Shown in pieces: positions 1 to 8,200 of a DNA stretch of 64,000 nucleotides (position 1 is its first letter; each line of letters opens with the position of its first letter). The notes beneath the pieces were generated by a model. It saw only the letters and a list, made by a program, of their open reading frames with translations, made no database searches and had not been told where the DNA came from. Origin of the DNA: an uncultured Oscillospiraceae bacterium (lineage in GTDB: Bacteria > Bacillota > Clostridia > Oscillospirales > Oscillospiraceae); the NCBI GenBank assembly GCA_910588495.1, contig CAJUPU010000001.1:1-64000 (forward strand), read 5' to 3'. The translations under genes were made by a program, and so were the position numbers.

Positions 1-463
1 CCACATCGTCGCCCACATAGCCCGCCTCGGTGAGGGTGGTGGCGTCGGCGATGGCGAAGGGCACCTTCAGGATGCGGGCCAGGGTCTGGGCGAACAGGGT
101 CTTGCCGCAGCCGGTGGGGCCCACCATGAGGATATTGCTCTTTTGCAGCTCCACATTGTCCCCGCCGCCGAAATAGATCCGCTTGTAGTGGTTGTACACC
201 GCCACCGACAGGGCCACCTTGGCGCTGTCCTGGCCGATGATATACTCGTCCAGGACGGCCACCATCTCCTTGGGGGTGGGGATGACATCTGGGATATCCG
301 GCGTGGGAGGGGCGTCGTCGTGCTCGTCCCCCAGGATGCTCATGCACAGGTGGACGCACTCATTACAGATATAGGCGCCGGGACCGGCGATGATCCGCTC
401 CACCTGCTCCTGATGCTTGCCGCAGAATGAACAGCGCACCGATTTATAGTCGTCTCTTGCCAT
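1..463 (-). CDS. clpX: ClpX, ATP-dependent Clp protease ATPase subunit (3' part beyond window)
   Basis: AAA+ unfoldase that delivers substrates to ClpP in the cytosol. Only the first 154 codons are inside the window. They show the N-terminal zinc-binding domain with cysteines at 11, 14, 33 and 36, then the start of the AAA+ domain with Walker A GPTGCGKT and the following conserved stretch ending in EAGYVGDD, typical of ClpX. The ATG at 463 follows a GAAAGGA Shine-Dalgarno. It is the last visible gene of tig-clpP-clpX, separated from clpP by a hairpin. Identification is firm; the C-terminal half is not visible. Confidence 0.97.
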   Translation of the reverse strand, partial: MARDDYKSVRCSFCGKHQEQVERIIAGPGAYICNECVHLCMSILGDEHDDAPPTPDIPDVIPTPKEMVAVLDEYIIGQDSAKVALSVAVYNHYKRIYFGGGDNVELQKSNILMVGPTGCGKTLFAQTLARILKVPFAIADATTLTEAGYVGDDV

Positions 464-490
464 TTTTTGGTCCTTCCTTTCAGGAAAGCA

Positions 491-523
491 CCAAAGAGCG
501 GAGAGAGGCCCTCCGCTCTTTGG
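491..523 (-). terminator. Hairpin between clpP and clpX, possible attenuator or processing site
   Basis: A perfect 13-bp stem, CCAAAGAGCGGAG pairing across a 7-base loop, lies 7 bases after the clpP stop. On the minus strand it is followed only by a weak U-rich run (GCTTTCC), so partial termination or transcript processing between clpP and clpX is more likely than full termination. Seen directly; function inferred. Confidence 0.55.
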
Positions 524-529
524 CTATGC

Positions 530-1111
530 TCAGCGATTGGTGATGATCTTGTCGATGAGGCCGTACTCCAGCGCCTCGCCGGCGGTCATGAAATTGTCCC
601 GCTCACAGTCCGCGGTGACCTGTTCCACGTTTTTGCCGCAGTTGTCAGCCAAAATGACGTTCATCCGCTTCTTGATGATCTCCAGGCGCTTCAGGTGGAT
701 GGCCATATCGGTGATCTGGCCCTGGGTGCCGGCGGAGGGCTGGTGGATCATGATCTCGGCGTTGGGAAGGGCCATGCGCTTGCCCTTGGCGCCGGAGGAC
801 AGCAGGAACGCCCCCATGGAGGCCGCCATGCCCACGCAGATGGTGGACACATCACATTTGATGTACTGCATGGTGTCGTAGATGGCCATGCCGTCGGTGA
901 CGGAGCCGCCGGGGCTGTTGATATAGAACTGGATGTCCTTATCCGGATCCTGGGCCTCCAGGTAGAGCAGCTGGGCCACCACCAGGGACGCGGTGGTGGC
1001 GTTGACCTCCTCGCCCAGAAATACGATGCGGTCGTTGAGCAGCCGGGAGAAAATGTCGTAAGACCGCTCGCCCCGGCTGGTCTGCTCCACTACATATGGG
1101 ACTAAACTCAT
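530..1111 (-). CDS. clpP: ClpP, ATP-dependent Clp protease proteolytic subunit
   Basis: Serine peptidase of family S14 that forms the tetradecameric proteolytic chamber with ClpX. It has 193 residues, the usual length. The catalytic triad is Ser98 (in GMAASMG), His123 (in MIHQP) and Asp172 (in ERDNFM). The start is the ATG at 1111 (MSLVPYVVEQTSRGER, the standard N-terminus), placed 7 bases after AGGAG; the open frame extends 12 codons further upstream but without support. It lies between tig and clpX in the common Firmicutes order. Confidence 0.97.
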   Translation of the reverse strand: MSLVPYVVEQTSRGERSYDIFSRLLNDRIVFLGEEVNATTASLVVAQLLYLEAQDPDKDIQFYINSPGGSVTDGMAIYDTMQYIKCDVSTICVGMAASMGAFLLSSGAKGKRMALPNAEIMIHQPSAGTQGQITDMAIHLKRLEIIKKRMNVILADNCGKNVEQVTADCERDNFMTAGEALEYGLIDKIITNR

Positions 1112-1226
1112 GATGCTTCTCCTTTCAGATGGGGGAATGTTCGTCACTCCCGCCGGTGCTGGCTATTATGCCCGATCTGCTCCGGCGATCATTCCCTCCC
1201 GCTCTCAAAAAGGCGCGGACTTCCGC

Positions 1227-2555
1227 TCATTCCTCGCTCTTGTCCGCCTCGTCGGCCTTTTCCTCCGCCTTCTTCGCGGCCTTTTTGGGCTTCTTGGCGG
1301 AGCTCTTCACCAGCTCAAGCGCCTTGCGGACCAGCAGGTCGTGGCGCACGTCGTCGGCGTTGACGATGGCGCGGACCTTGTCCACTTCCATGCTGTACTG
1401 CTCGGCCAGCTTGCCGATCTCCTCGTCCACCTCGGCGTCGGGGACCTCGAAGCCCTCGGCGGCGGCCACGGCCTCCAGGGCCAGGTCGCTGCGCACGGCC
1501 CGCTCGGCGGCGGTCTTGGACTGGGCGCGCATGTCATCCAGGGTCATGCCCATCATGCGCAGGTAGTCCTCGAAGCCGATGCCTTGGCCCTGGATGCGGT
1601 TGGCGTAGTCCTCCAGCATCTTGTCGCCCCGGTAGTCCACCATGGCCTGGGGCACCTCGCACTCCAGCTTCTCCAGCAGAGCGGTGATGACGGCCTCCTC
1701 GAACTCCCGGTCGGCCTGCTCCTGGCGGCGGGCCTTGAGTTTCTCGCCCAGGTCCTTCTTGAACTCGTCCAGGGTGTCGAACTCGGACACGTCCTTGGCG
1801 AACTCATCGTCCACCTCGGGCTCCTGCTTCTCCTTCACCTCGTGGCACTTGACCTTGAACACCACCTGGGCGCCGGCCAGCTCGGGGGTGTAGTTCTCGG
1901 GGAAGGTGATGTCCAGATCCTTCTCGTCGCCGGCCTTCATGCCGATGACCTGGTCCTCGAAGCCGGGGACGAAGGAGCCGGAGCCCAGCTCCAGGCTGTA
2001 GTTCTCCCCCTTGCCGCCCTGGAAGGGCTCGCCGTCCTTGAAGCCCTCGAAGTCGATCACCGCGGTGTCGCCCTTCTTGGCCTTGCGCTCCACGCTCACC
2101 AGGCGGGAGGCCCGGTCGATGTACGGCTTCAGCTCGCCCTTGATGTCGGCGGCGGTGACTTTCACGTCGGCCTTGCCCACGGGCAGGCCCTTGTAGTCCT
2201 TGATGGACGCCTCGGGCTTGACCGTGATGGTGGCCTTGAAGGTGAAGCCGTCGGCGGTGGCCTCCAGCACCTCCAGCTGGGGATAGGCCACGGGCTTGAT
2301 GCCGGTCTCCTTCAGGGCGGCCTCATAGGCGTCGGGATAGGCCAGGGAGATGGCGTCGTCGAAGAAGATCTCAGCGCCGTACATCTTTTCCACCATCTTC
2401 CGGGGGGCCTTGCCCTTGCGGAAGCCGGGGATGTTGATGCGGTTCTTCTGGCGGTTGTACACCTTGTCGATGGCGGCCTGGAACTCAGGGGCTCCGACCT
2501 CGATCACCAGCTCAAAGGTGCTGTTCTCTTTTTTCTCGTTGCTCTTGATGTTCAT
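1227..2555 (-). CDS. tig: Trigger factor, ribosome-associated chaperone and prolyl isomerase
   Basis: Binds the ribosome exit tunnel and shields nascent chains. It has 442 residues, the family size, with an N-terminal ribosome-binding domain containing GFRKGKAPRKMVEKMYG, a central FKBP-type isomerase domain (around residues 150-240, GDTAVIDFEGF...GSGSFVPGFE) and the helical C-terminal arms. The tail is lysine and alanine rich (KKPKKAAKKAEEKADEADK). The ATG at 2555 follows GGAGG by 8 bases. It is the first gene of tig-clpP-clpX, with a promoter at 2617-2645 and a GC-rich hairpin (2575-2594) just before the ribosome binding site. Confidence 0.97.
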   Translation of the reverse strand: MNIKSNEKKENSTFELVIEVGAPEFQAAIDKVYNRQKNRINIPGFRKGKAPRKMVEKMYGAEIFFDDAISLAYPDAYEAALKETGIKPVAYPQLEVLEATADGFTFKATITVKPEASIKDYKGLPVGKADVKVTAADIKGELKPYIDRASRLVSVERKAKKGDTAVIDFEGFKDGEPFQGGKGENYSLELGSGSFVPGFEDQVIGMKAGDEKDLDITFPENYTPELAGAQVVFKVKCHEVKEKQEPEVDDEFAKDVSEFDTLDEFKKDLGEKLKARRQEQADREFEEAVITALLEKLECEVPQAMVDYRGDKMLEDYANRIQGQGIGFEDYLRMMGMTLDDMRAQSKTAAERAVRSDLALEAVAAAEGFEVPDAEVDEEIGKLAEQYSMEVDKVRAIVNADDVRHDLLVRKALELVKSSAKKPKKAAKKAEEKADEADKSEE

Positions 2556-2616
2556 GGTGTGTTCCTCCAAGCTCGGCCCGCCGAACGCCGGGCCTTCTTT
2601 CTAAATAATCCAACCT

Positions 2617-2645
2617 ATTCTATCAGATAGGCGCGGAGATTTCCA
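2617..2645 (-). promoter_or_regulatory. Probable sigma-A promoter of tig-clpP-clpX
   Basis: On the minus strand TGGAAA (2640-2645) is followed after 17 bases by TAGAAT (2617-2622). The -10 is good, the -35 matches 4 of 6. The leader holds a GGCCCG/CGGGCC hairpin at 2575-2594. No CtsR or HrcA operator was seen. Confidence 0.6.
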
Positions 2646-2657
2646 CTGTTTTTTTGC

Positions 2658-3347
2658 TCAATCCAAAATTTTTTTTGGACGGAATCCGACAAAGTCCGCC
2701 GACACCAGGTGATAGTCCACCCCGCCCTGGGTCCCCTCGATGGCCAAACGGTGGCTGGGGCCGTGGAGATGGCCGTAGCAGCAGGTCCTCACCTCATACC
2801 GCTCCATGAGCTCGACGATCTCCTGACAGCGGTAGCCCCGGTACAGGGGCGGGTAATGGAGAAAGCACAGCTTTTCCCGCTCCCCCGCCGCCTTCAGCGA
2901 CGCCTCCAGCCGGATCAGCTCCCGGTTGAACACCTTTTCCCAGTGGGGGGTCCCGTTCTCCTCAAAGAACCAGCCCCGGGTGCCGCATAAGGCGGTCTCC
3001 CCGTAAAAGGCGCAGTTGTTGTGGAGGATGTGGAGCCGGTCGAAGCCGTTGGCCTGGAAAAAGGCGTTCATTTTGGCTGCTGTGTTCCACCAGTAGTCGT
3101 GGTTGCCCTTGAGCAGCCACTTCTCCCCCGGCAGTTCCCCGTTCAGGAAGGCGAAGTCCTCCCTGGCCTCCTCCAATCCCATGCCCCAGGACAGATCGCC
3201 GCACAGCACCACCGTGTCCGTGTCTGCCACCGGGGCGAAGCCCTCCCGGAGCTTGTCCACATACCCCTCCCATCCGCCGCCGAACACGTCCATTGGTTTG
3301 TCGGCCCCCAAGGACAGGTGGGTATCTCCGATGGCGTAGAGAGCCAT
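2658..3347 (-). CDS. Metallophosphoesterase family protein
   Basis: Calcineurin-like phosphoesterase of 229 residues. All dimetal motifs are visible: GDTHL near residue 7, GDLSWG near 51, GNHDYWW near 81, an HYPP histidine near 164 and GHLHG near 192. Substrate is unknown; relatives are annotated as predicted phosphohydrolases or phosphodiesterases. No signal peptide, so cytosolic. It lies 11 bases after thrC at the end of the ylqF-rnhB-yraN-dipeptidase-thrC run and is probably co-transcribed. Start ATG at 3347. Confidence 0.85.
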   Translation of the reverse strand: MALYAIGDTHLSLGADKPMDVFGGGWEGYVDKLREGFAPVADTDTVVLCGDLSWGMGLEEAREDFAFLNGELPGEKWLLKGNHDYWWNTAAKMNAFFQANGFDRLHILHNNCAFYGETALCGTRGWFFEENGTPHWEKVFNRELIRLEASLKAAGEREKLCFLHYPPLYRGYRCQEIVELMERYEVRTCCYGHLHGPSHRLAIEGTQGGVDYHLVSADFVGFRPKKILD

Positions 3348-3358
3348 CCCATCACCTC

Positions 3359-4852
3359 TTATTTCAGGAAATCCAGCACACTGCCCTTCATGGCGGTCTT
3401 TTCCACCGCGCCGTCGAAGCGGCGGCGGAACTTCTTGAGCCGCGCCAAGGGCGCCGGGGTGGGCACGCCGGTGACCTCGGTGAGCTGGTCCAGGATCTCC
3501 AGCCCGGCCCTATGCTCCTTCACCCCCAGGGCGTCCAGCACGCTGTCGCAGAATTTGAAGGGGCTGGCGGTGGACACCACCACGGTGGGGGTATCGTCCC
3601 CCGTCTCCTCCCGGTACTCCTCCAGCACGTGGAACGCCACGGCGGTGTGGGGGTCGATCAGATAGTTCCGCTCGTTCCACATCCGGGCGATCATGTCCTT
3701 TGTCTGCCGGTCGTCGCAGTACCCGGCGCTGAACTCCTTCTTCAGCTTGGTGCGGATGGAGCTGTCCACCCGGTAGCTGCCGTACTCCCCCAGCTGGGAC
3801 ATGTACTCCCGCACCAGCTTGTCGTCCCGGCCGGACAGCTCGAAGAGCATCCGCTCCAGGTTGCTGGAGATCAGGATATCCATGGACGGGGACAGAGTAT
3901 TGTAGAAAGAGCGGTTGCGGTCATAGGTGCCGGTGTTGATGAAGTCGGTGAGCACGTTGTTCTGGTTGGAGGCGCAGATCAGCCGGTCGATGGGGATGCC
4001 CATGGTCTTGGCGTAGTAGGCCGCCAGGATGTTGCCGAAATTGCCGGTGGGCACGCACACGTTGACCGCCTGGCCCTTGGAGATGGCTCCGGCCTTGAGC
4101 AGATCGCAGTAGGCGGAGGCGTAGTAGACGATCTGGGGCAGCACCCGCCCCCAGTTGATGGAGTTGGCGGAGGACAGAAAGTAGCCCCGCTCCGCCAGCT
4201 CGGCCGCCAGCGTCTCGTCGGCGAACAGGGTCTTGACCCCGGCCTGGGCGTCGTCGAAGTTGCCCACCACGGAGCACACCCCCACGTTGCCCCCCTCCTG
4301 GGTCACCATCTGGAGCTCCTGGATCTCGGAGACACCGTCCTTGGGGTAGAACACCAGGATCCTGGTCTTGTCCACGTTGCGGAAGCCCTCCAGCGCGGCC
4401 TTGCCCGTGTCGCCGGAGGTGGCCACCAGGATGCACACCGTCTTTTTCTCGTCGTTCTTCTCCAGCGACGCGGTGAGCAGATGGGGCAGCACCTGGAGCG
4501 CCATGTCCTTGAAGGCGCAGGTGGGCCCGTGCCACAGCTCCAGGCAGTAGGTGTGCTCGTCCAGCTTGACCACGGGCGCGATATCCTCGCTGGAGAACTT
4601 CCCCCCGCCGTAGGCCTCGGCGGCGTAGGCGGTGAGCTCGGAGGCGGCAAAGCCCTCCAAAAAGCTGTTCATGATGTACACCATCCGCTGCTGGTAGGAC
4701 ATCTCCTTCATGGTCTCCACCGCGGAGGCGGGCAGGCGGGGCAGCACCGCCGGGGTGAGCAGGCCGCCGTCGGGAGCCAGGCCCTTGGCGATGGCCTGAG
4801 GGGCGCTCATACGCAGGTCTTTATTTCTCGTGCTCAGATAATTCATGGTCAT
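3359..4852 (-). CDS. thrC: Threonine synthase
   Basis: PLP enzyme converting O-phosphohomoserine to threonine. It has 497 residues, the longer ThrC class, with the N-terminal YLSTRN motif, the probable PLP lysine K115 in TCAFKDMALQVLPHL, and a GNFGNI phosphate-binding loop. The ATG at 4852 overlaps the TGA of the upstream dipeptidase gene as ATGA, supporting translational coupling and this start; a second ATG two codons on is possible. No homoserine dehydrogenase or kinase gene lies nearby. Confidence 0.95.
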   Translation of the reverse strand: MTMNYLSTRNKDLRMSAPQAIAKGLAPDGGLLTPAVLPRLPASAVETMKEMSYQQRMVYIMNSFLEGFAASELTAYAAEAYGGGKFSSEDIAPVVKLDEHTYCLELWHGPTCAFKDMALQVLPHLLTASLEKNDEKKTVCILVATSGDTGKAALEGFRNVDKTRILVFYPKDGVSEIQELQMVTQEGGNVGVCSVVGNFDDAQAGVKTLFADETLAAELAERGYFLSSANSINWGRVLPQIVYYASAYCDLLKAGAISKGQAVNVCVPTGNFGNILAAYYAKTMGIPIDRLICASNQNNVLTDFINTGTYDRNRSFYNTLSPSMDILISSNLERMLFELSGRDDKLVREYMSQLGEYGSYRVDSSIRTKLKKEFSAGYCDDRQTKDMIARMWNERNYLIDPHTAVAFHVLEEYREETGDDTPTVVVSTASPFKFCDSVLDALGVKEHRAGLEILDQLTEVTGVPTPAPLARLKKFRRRFDGAVEKTAMKGSVLDFLK

Positions 4853-5784
4853 CTCACTACTCTCATTAGATTGTTGTAGAACAGGTCTTGGACGACCGTT
4901 TCTCTGTAACCATGGTGCAGCAGGTGCTCATAGAGCCGGGGCAGACTGTCGATGGCGGGCAGATCGGCGATGGTGTCGCAGCCGTCCCAATCGCCTCCCA
5001 AGGCCGCGCTCCTTTCGCCGCCCAGCTCCAGCAGCCGGTCCAGATGGACCCGGACCATGTCCAGATCCCGGCCGCCTCCCACGAACTCGGTGTAGAAGTT
5101 GAGCCCGATCACACCTTGATTCTCTATTATCGCAGTTATTTGCCCATCCGTCAAGTTCCTTGTGTGATCCCACACAGATTTTATATTGGAGTGGCTGGCC
5201 AGAATGGGCCGGCGGGCCATCGCCATCACGTCCCAGAAGCCCGCCTCCGACAGGTGGGACACGTCCACCAGGATGTCCAGCTCCTCCATCCGCTCCACGA
5301 ACCGCCGCCCCAGTGGAGACAGCCCCCGCTCCGATCCGTCGGCGTGAGCGCCTGACAGTGCATTGGCATGGTTCCATGTGAGGTTGATCGCTTTTACACC
5401 ATCTGCCGCCGCCTGAGCCAGACGGTCCGAATCGCAGCCCAGCAGCTCACCGCCCTCCACCGACAAAAAAGCGGCGGCCTTCCCCTGGCTCTGGGCCAGC
5501 TCCGCCTCCGCGGCGGTGCGGCACTGGACGATCCTGTCCGCGTTGCGGGCCATCTGGTCCTTGAAGCAGCGCAGGAGGGCCTGATATGCCCGCTCCACCG
5601 AATCCCCGCCCAACGGGCCGCCGGTGTAGCCGTCTGCCGTCCAGAGGGCGAAAAATTGGCAGTACCGCCCAAAGCCCGCCGTCCGCTCCAGGGAAATCAT
5701 CCCAGCGTTGCGGTCCAGCCCCTCGTACTCCCGCCAGCAGCGGGAAATAGTGTCGCAGTGGGCGTCAAATACAGAAATCGGCAC
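4849..5784 (-). CDS. Membrane dipeptidase (renal dipeptidase) family M19 protein
   Basis: Zinc dipeptidase of the M19 family, 311 residues. Visible metal-site motifs are FDAHCDT (His9, Asp11), SVEGGE, LVDVSHLSE and ILASHSN, in the order expected for the TIM-barrel fold. It probably cleaves dipeptides in the cytosol; no signal peptide is seen. I choose the GTG at 5784 because AGGAGGG lies 6 bases upstream and the family motif begins five residues later; the open frame continues 40 codons upstream into yraN without a ribosome binding site. It overlaps thrC by 4 bases. Confidence 0.88.
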   Translation of the reverse strand: MPISVFDAHCDTISRCWREYEGLDRNAGMISLERTAGFGRYCQFFALWTADGYTGGPLGGDSVERAYQALLRCFKDQMARNADRIVQCRTAAEAELAQSQGKAAAFLSVEGGELLGCDSDRLAQAAADGVKAINLTWNHANALSGAHADGSERGLSPLGRRFVERMEELDILVDVSHLSEAGFWDVMAMARRPILASHSNIKSVWDHTRNLTDGQITAIIENQGVIGLNFYTEFVGGGRDLDMVRVHLDRLLELGGERSAALGGDWDGCDTIADLPAIDSLPRLYEHLLHHGYRETVVQDLFYNNLMRVVR

Positions 5785-5795
5785 AAGGCTCCCTC

Positions 5796-6170
5796 CTAAA
5801 ATGCGTTTTCGATGTAAGAGATCTCCGGTCTTGCGGTATGGAGCCCCTGGGGTGCGTACACCTCCGCCACGTCGAACCGGGGCTGGAGCTTGGTGGAGTG
5901 GCACATCAGATAATATTCCGCGGCGGCCCGGAGCTTCCGCTGCTTAGAGGCCGTCACCGCCTCACACGCCGTGCCGAAGCGGTCGTTTTTCCGCAGCTTG
6001 ACCTCCACAAAAGCCAGATACCGCCCGTTTTGCGCCACAATGTCCAGCTCCCCCATACGGCAGCGGAAATTGACGGCCGCGATGGCCCAGCCCCGTTTCC
6101 GCAGGTCCGCCGCCACCAGCGCCTCGCCCCACCGGCCCAGCACCCGGGCCTGCTCTCCTCCGCCGCTCAC
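5796..6170 (-). CDS. YraN / UPF0102 family predicted nuclease
   Basis: Protein of 124 residues, the usual size for UPF0102. The nuclease-like core is visible: GRWGE near the N-terminus, then GELDIVAQ and FVEVKLR, a PD-(D/E)XK-type arrangement. Biological role is unproven; the family is often linked to DNA recombination or repair. The probable start is the GTG at 6170, which overlaps the rnhB stop as GTGA; an ATG 12 codons upstream would give a long overlap with rnhB. It follows rnhB, a very common neighbourhood for this family. Confidence 0.85.
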   Translation of the reverse strand: MSGGGEQARVLGRWGEALVAADLRKRGWAIAAVNFRCRMGELDIVAQNGRYLAFVEVKLRKNDRFGTACEAVTASKQRKLRAAAEYYLMCHSTKLQPRFDVAEVYAPQGLHTARPEISYIENAF

Positions 6171-6772
6171 AGCTTTTTCAAGAAGGTACGGCGGTGGATG
6201 GGACAAGGCCCAAACGCTCCCAAAAGCGCGCGGTGCCGTTTGGTGCCGTAGCCCTTGTGACGATCGAATTCGTACTGGGGATAGAGCGCAGCCATCTCCC
6301 TCATATGGCGGTCCCGGCTGACCTTGGCCAGGATTGACGCCGCCGCGATCGATACTGACAGGCTGTCTCCCTTTACAGCGACCACATGGGGCGTGACGAT
6401 GGAATACCGGCTCCCATGGTCCCGGTTGCCGTCGATGAGGGCGAAGTCAGCCCCTTGCTCCAGCCCGTCGATGGCCAGCTGCATGGCCTTGATCCGGCTG
6501 TTCAGGATATCGATCTCGTCGATCTCCTTCGGCTCCACCCAGGCCACCGACCAGGCAAGGGCTTGGGCCACGATCTGATCATACAGCGCTTCCCGCCGCT
6601 TTTCCGGCACCTTCTTAGAGTCGTCCAGGCCGGGCAGCTCCAGCCCCACCGGCAGAATGACCGCCCCGGCGTACACCCGGCCCGCCAGAGGCCCTGCCCC
6701 CGCCTCATCACAGCCGCACACGGCGCGATAGCCCCGTGACATGGCCTCACATTCCAGCTCCCAACCGGGCAC
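6167..6772 (-). CDS. rnhB: Ribonuclease HII
   Basis: Endonuclease removing RNA from RNA-DNA hybrids and misincorporated ribonucleotides. It has 201 residues from the GTG at 6772, which has a GGGGAGAGG ribosome binding site; an ATG at 6742 is the alternative. Catalytic acidic residues are visible in CDEAG, LDDSKK and ALIDGN. The usual GRG motif after DEAG, which reads the RNA-DNA junction, is GAG here (CDEAGAGPLAG): the arginine is replaced. The C-terminal HKGYGTKRH motif is intact. It lies between ylqF and yraN. Confidence 0.93.
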   Translation of the reverse strand: MPGWELECEAMSRGYRAVCGCDEAGAGPLAGRVYAGAVILPVGLELPGLDDSKKVPEKRREALYDQIVAQALAWSVAWVEPKEIDEIDILNSRIKAMQLAIDGLEQGADFALIDGNRDHGSRYSIVTPHVVAVKGDSLSVSIAAASILAKVSRDRHMREMAALYPQYEFDRHKGYGTKRHRALLGAFGPCPIHRRTFLKKL

Positions 6773-6788
6773 AGACCCTCTCCCCTCT

Positions 6789-7643
6789 CTATACGTCTTC
6801 GGGCGTCTCAAGTGTAAAGCGGCCAAGCTTGCCGCCTCGGAACTCATCCAGCAGTACCTTTGCCATCCGTTCTGTGTCTGCATCCCCGCCGGAGACCAGC
6901 ATCCCTCGCTTCCGGGCGCAGCGCTCCAGCAGTTTCCAGCCCGGCTGGCCGTCCATATCCGTCAGCTTATAGCGCTCTTCCAGCGCCTTCGGATAGCGGT
7001 CCCGGAGCAGCTCCAGCAGAGCGCAGGCCAGCCCCTCCACATCGGTCACCTCATCCTTCACCGCACCGGTAAAGGCCAGGTGGAGGCCGGTGGCCTCGTC
7101 CTCGAATTTGGGCCACAGGATGCCCGGCGTATCCAAGAGCTCCAGCCCCGCGTCCACGCTCACCCACTGCTTGCCCCGGGTGACCCCGGGCCGGTCGCTG
7201 GCTTTGGCGGACTTGCGGCGGGCCACCTTGTTGATGAACGTGGACTTGCCCACGTTGGGCACCCCCACCACCATGGCCCGGATGGGACGGCCCACCTGCC
7301 CTTTGGCTTTCCAGGCTGCCAGCTTGTCTTTGAGCACATGGCTGGCGGCGGCGGAGAACTGCCCAACGCCCTTCCCCGTTTTGGCATCCGTCTCCAGCAC
7401 ACCGCAGCCCTTGGCCTTGAACCAGGCCGTCCAGCGGACAGTCATGGCGTGGTCTGCCTGATCCGCCCGGTTGAGGACGATCAGCCTAGGCCGGTCTCCC
7501 ACGATCGCGTCGATATCCGGGTTGCGGCTGGAGATCGGGATGCGGGCATCCACCACCTCGGCCACCAGATCCACCAGCTTCACATCGTTTTCCATCTGCC
7601 GCCGGGTCTTGGTCATGTGGCCGGGATACCATTGTATGTTCAT
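6789..7643 (-). CDS. ylqF: YlqF/RbgA, ribosome biogenesis GTPase
   Basis: Circularly permuted GTPase required for late 50S subunit assembly. It has 284 residues. The permuted order is clear: the G4-like VLNRAD near residue 59 precedes G1 GVPNVGKSTFINK near 126 and G3 DTPGI near 171. The N-terminal NIQWYPGHMTK is the family signature. The ATG at 7643 has AAGGTGG five bases upstream; a GTG three codons earlier is the only nearby alternative. It starts 38 bases after the rplS terminator, a standard association of two 50S genes. Confidence 0.95.
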   Translation of the reverse strand: MNIQWYPGHMTKTRRQMENDVKLVDLVAEVVDARIPISSRNPDIDAIVGDRPRLIVLNRADQADHAMTVRWTAWFKAKGCGVLETDAKTGKGVGQFSAAASHVLKDKLAAWKAKGQVGRPIRAMVVGVPNVGKSTFINKVARRKSAKASDRPGVTRGKQWVSVDAGLELLDTPGILWPKFEDEATGLHLAFTGAVKDEVTDVEGLACALLELLRDRYPKALEERYKLTDMDGQPGWKLLERCARKRGMLVSGGDADTERMAKVLLDEFRGGKLGRFTLETPEDV

Positions 7644-7681
7644 ACCATCCACCTTCTTCGAGAATGAACTGGACGCTGAAT

Positions 7682-7710
7682 AAAAAAGGAGCGGTCACCC
7701 GCTCCTTTTT
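7682..7710 (-). terminator. Intrinsic terminator of rplS
   Basis: A 7-bp GC stem (GGAGCGG/CCGCTCC, loop TCAC) extended by A-T pairs and followed on the minus strand by a run of Ts. It separates rplS from ylqF, though read-through is possible since no clear promoter lies in the 38 bases before ylqF. Confidence 0.88.
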
Positions 7711-7721
7711 TATCGCGCAGC

Positions 7722-8063
7722 TTACAGATCCTCTTTGATCTTAGCGGCCTTGCCCACGCGGTCGCGCAGATAGTACAGCTTGGCGCGGCGGACCTTGCCC
7801 TTGCGGACGGTCTCCACCTTCTCGATGGTGGGAGCATGCAGGGGGAACACCTTCTCCACGCCCACGCCGTAAGAGATGCGGCGGACGGTGAAGCTCTCCT
7901 CGATGCCGCCGTGCTTCTTGGCGATCACGGTGCCCTCAAACACCTGGATACGCTCACGGCTGCCCTCCTTGACCCGGATGTGCACCCGGACGGTGTCACC
8001 CACGCGGACGGAAGGAGCTTCCTCCTTCATGTACTTGTCGCTGAATTGCTGAAGCAGATCCAT
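7722..8063 (-). CDS. rplS: 50S ribosomal protein L19
   Basis: Ribosomal protein at the 30S-50S interface, 113 residues, full length. It shows the L19 landmarks GDTVRVHIRVKEGSRERIQVFEG, RISYGVGVEKVFPLH and GKVRRAKLYYLR. The ATG at 8063 has AGGAGG upstream. In many bacteria rplS follows trmD; here trmD is about 41 kb away and rplS is a separate unit with its own promoter and terminator upstream of ylqF. Confidence 0.98.
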   Translation of the reverse strand: MDLLQQFSDKYMKEEAPSVRVGDTVRVHIRVKEGSRERIQVFEGTVIAKKHGGIEESFTVRRISYGVGVEKVFPLHAPTIEKVETVRKGKVRRAKLYYLRDRVGKAAKIKEDL

Positions 8064-8144
8064 TTGATTTTTCCTCCTAGTTTCAAGCGTTCATGCGTCC
8101 TAGCCCGTGGCCGCGCAGAGGACCGCCCTTTTTCAGACTTAGGT

Positions 8145-8173
8145 AGTTTACCACGATCTGCCCGCATTTGCAA
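8145..8173 (-). promoter_or_regulatory. Sigma-A promoter of rplS with about 75-nt leader
   Basis: TTGCAA (8168-8173), exactly 17 bases, TAAACT (8145-8150) on the minus strand. The leader can pair GTCCT with AGGAC around a 17-base loop before the ribosome binding site. This resembles the position of known L19 autoregulatory leaders, but I cannot confirm the fold. Confidence 0.75.
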
Positions 8174-8200
8174 GGACTTTTTCCACTCTCCCCTAAAAAT

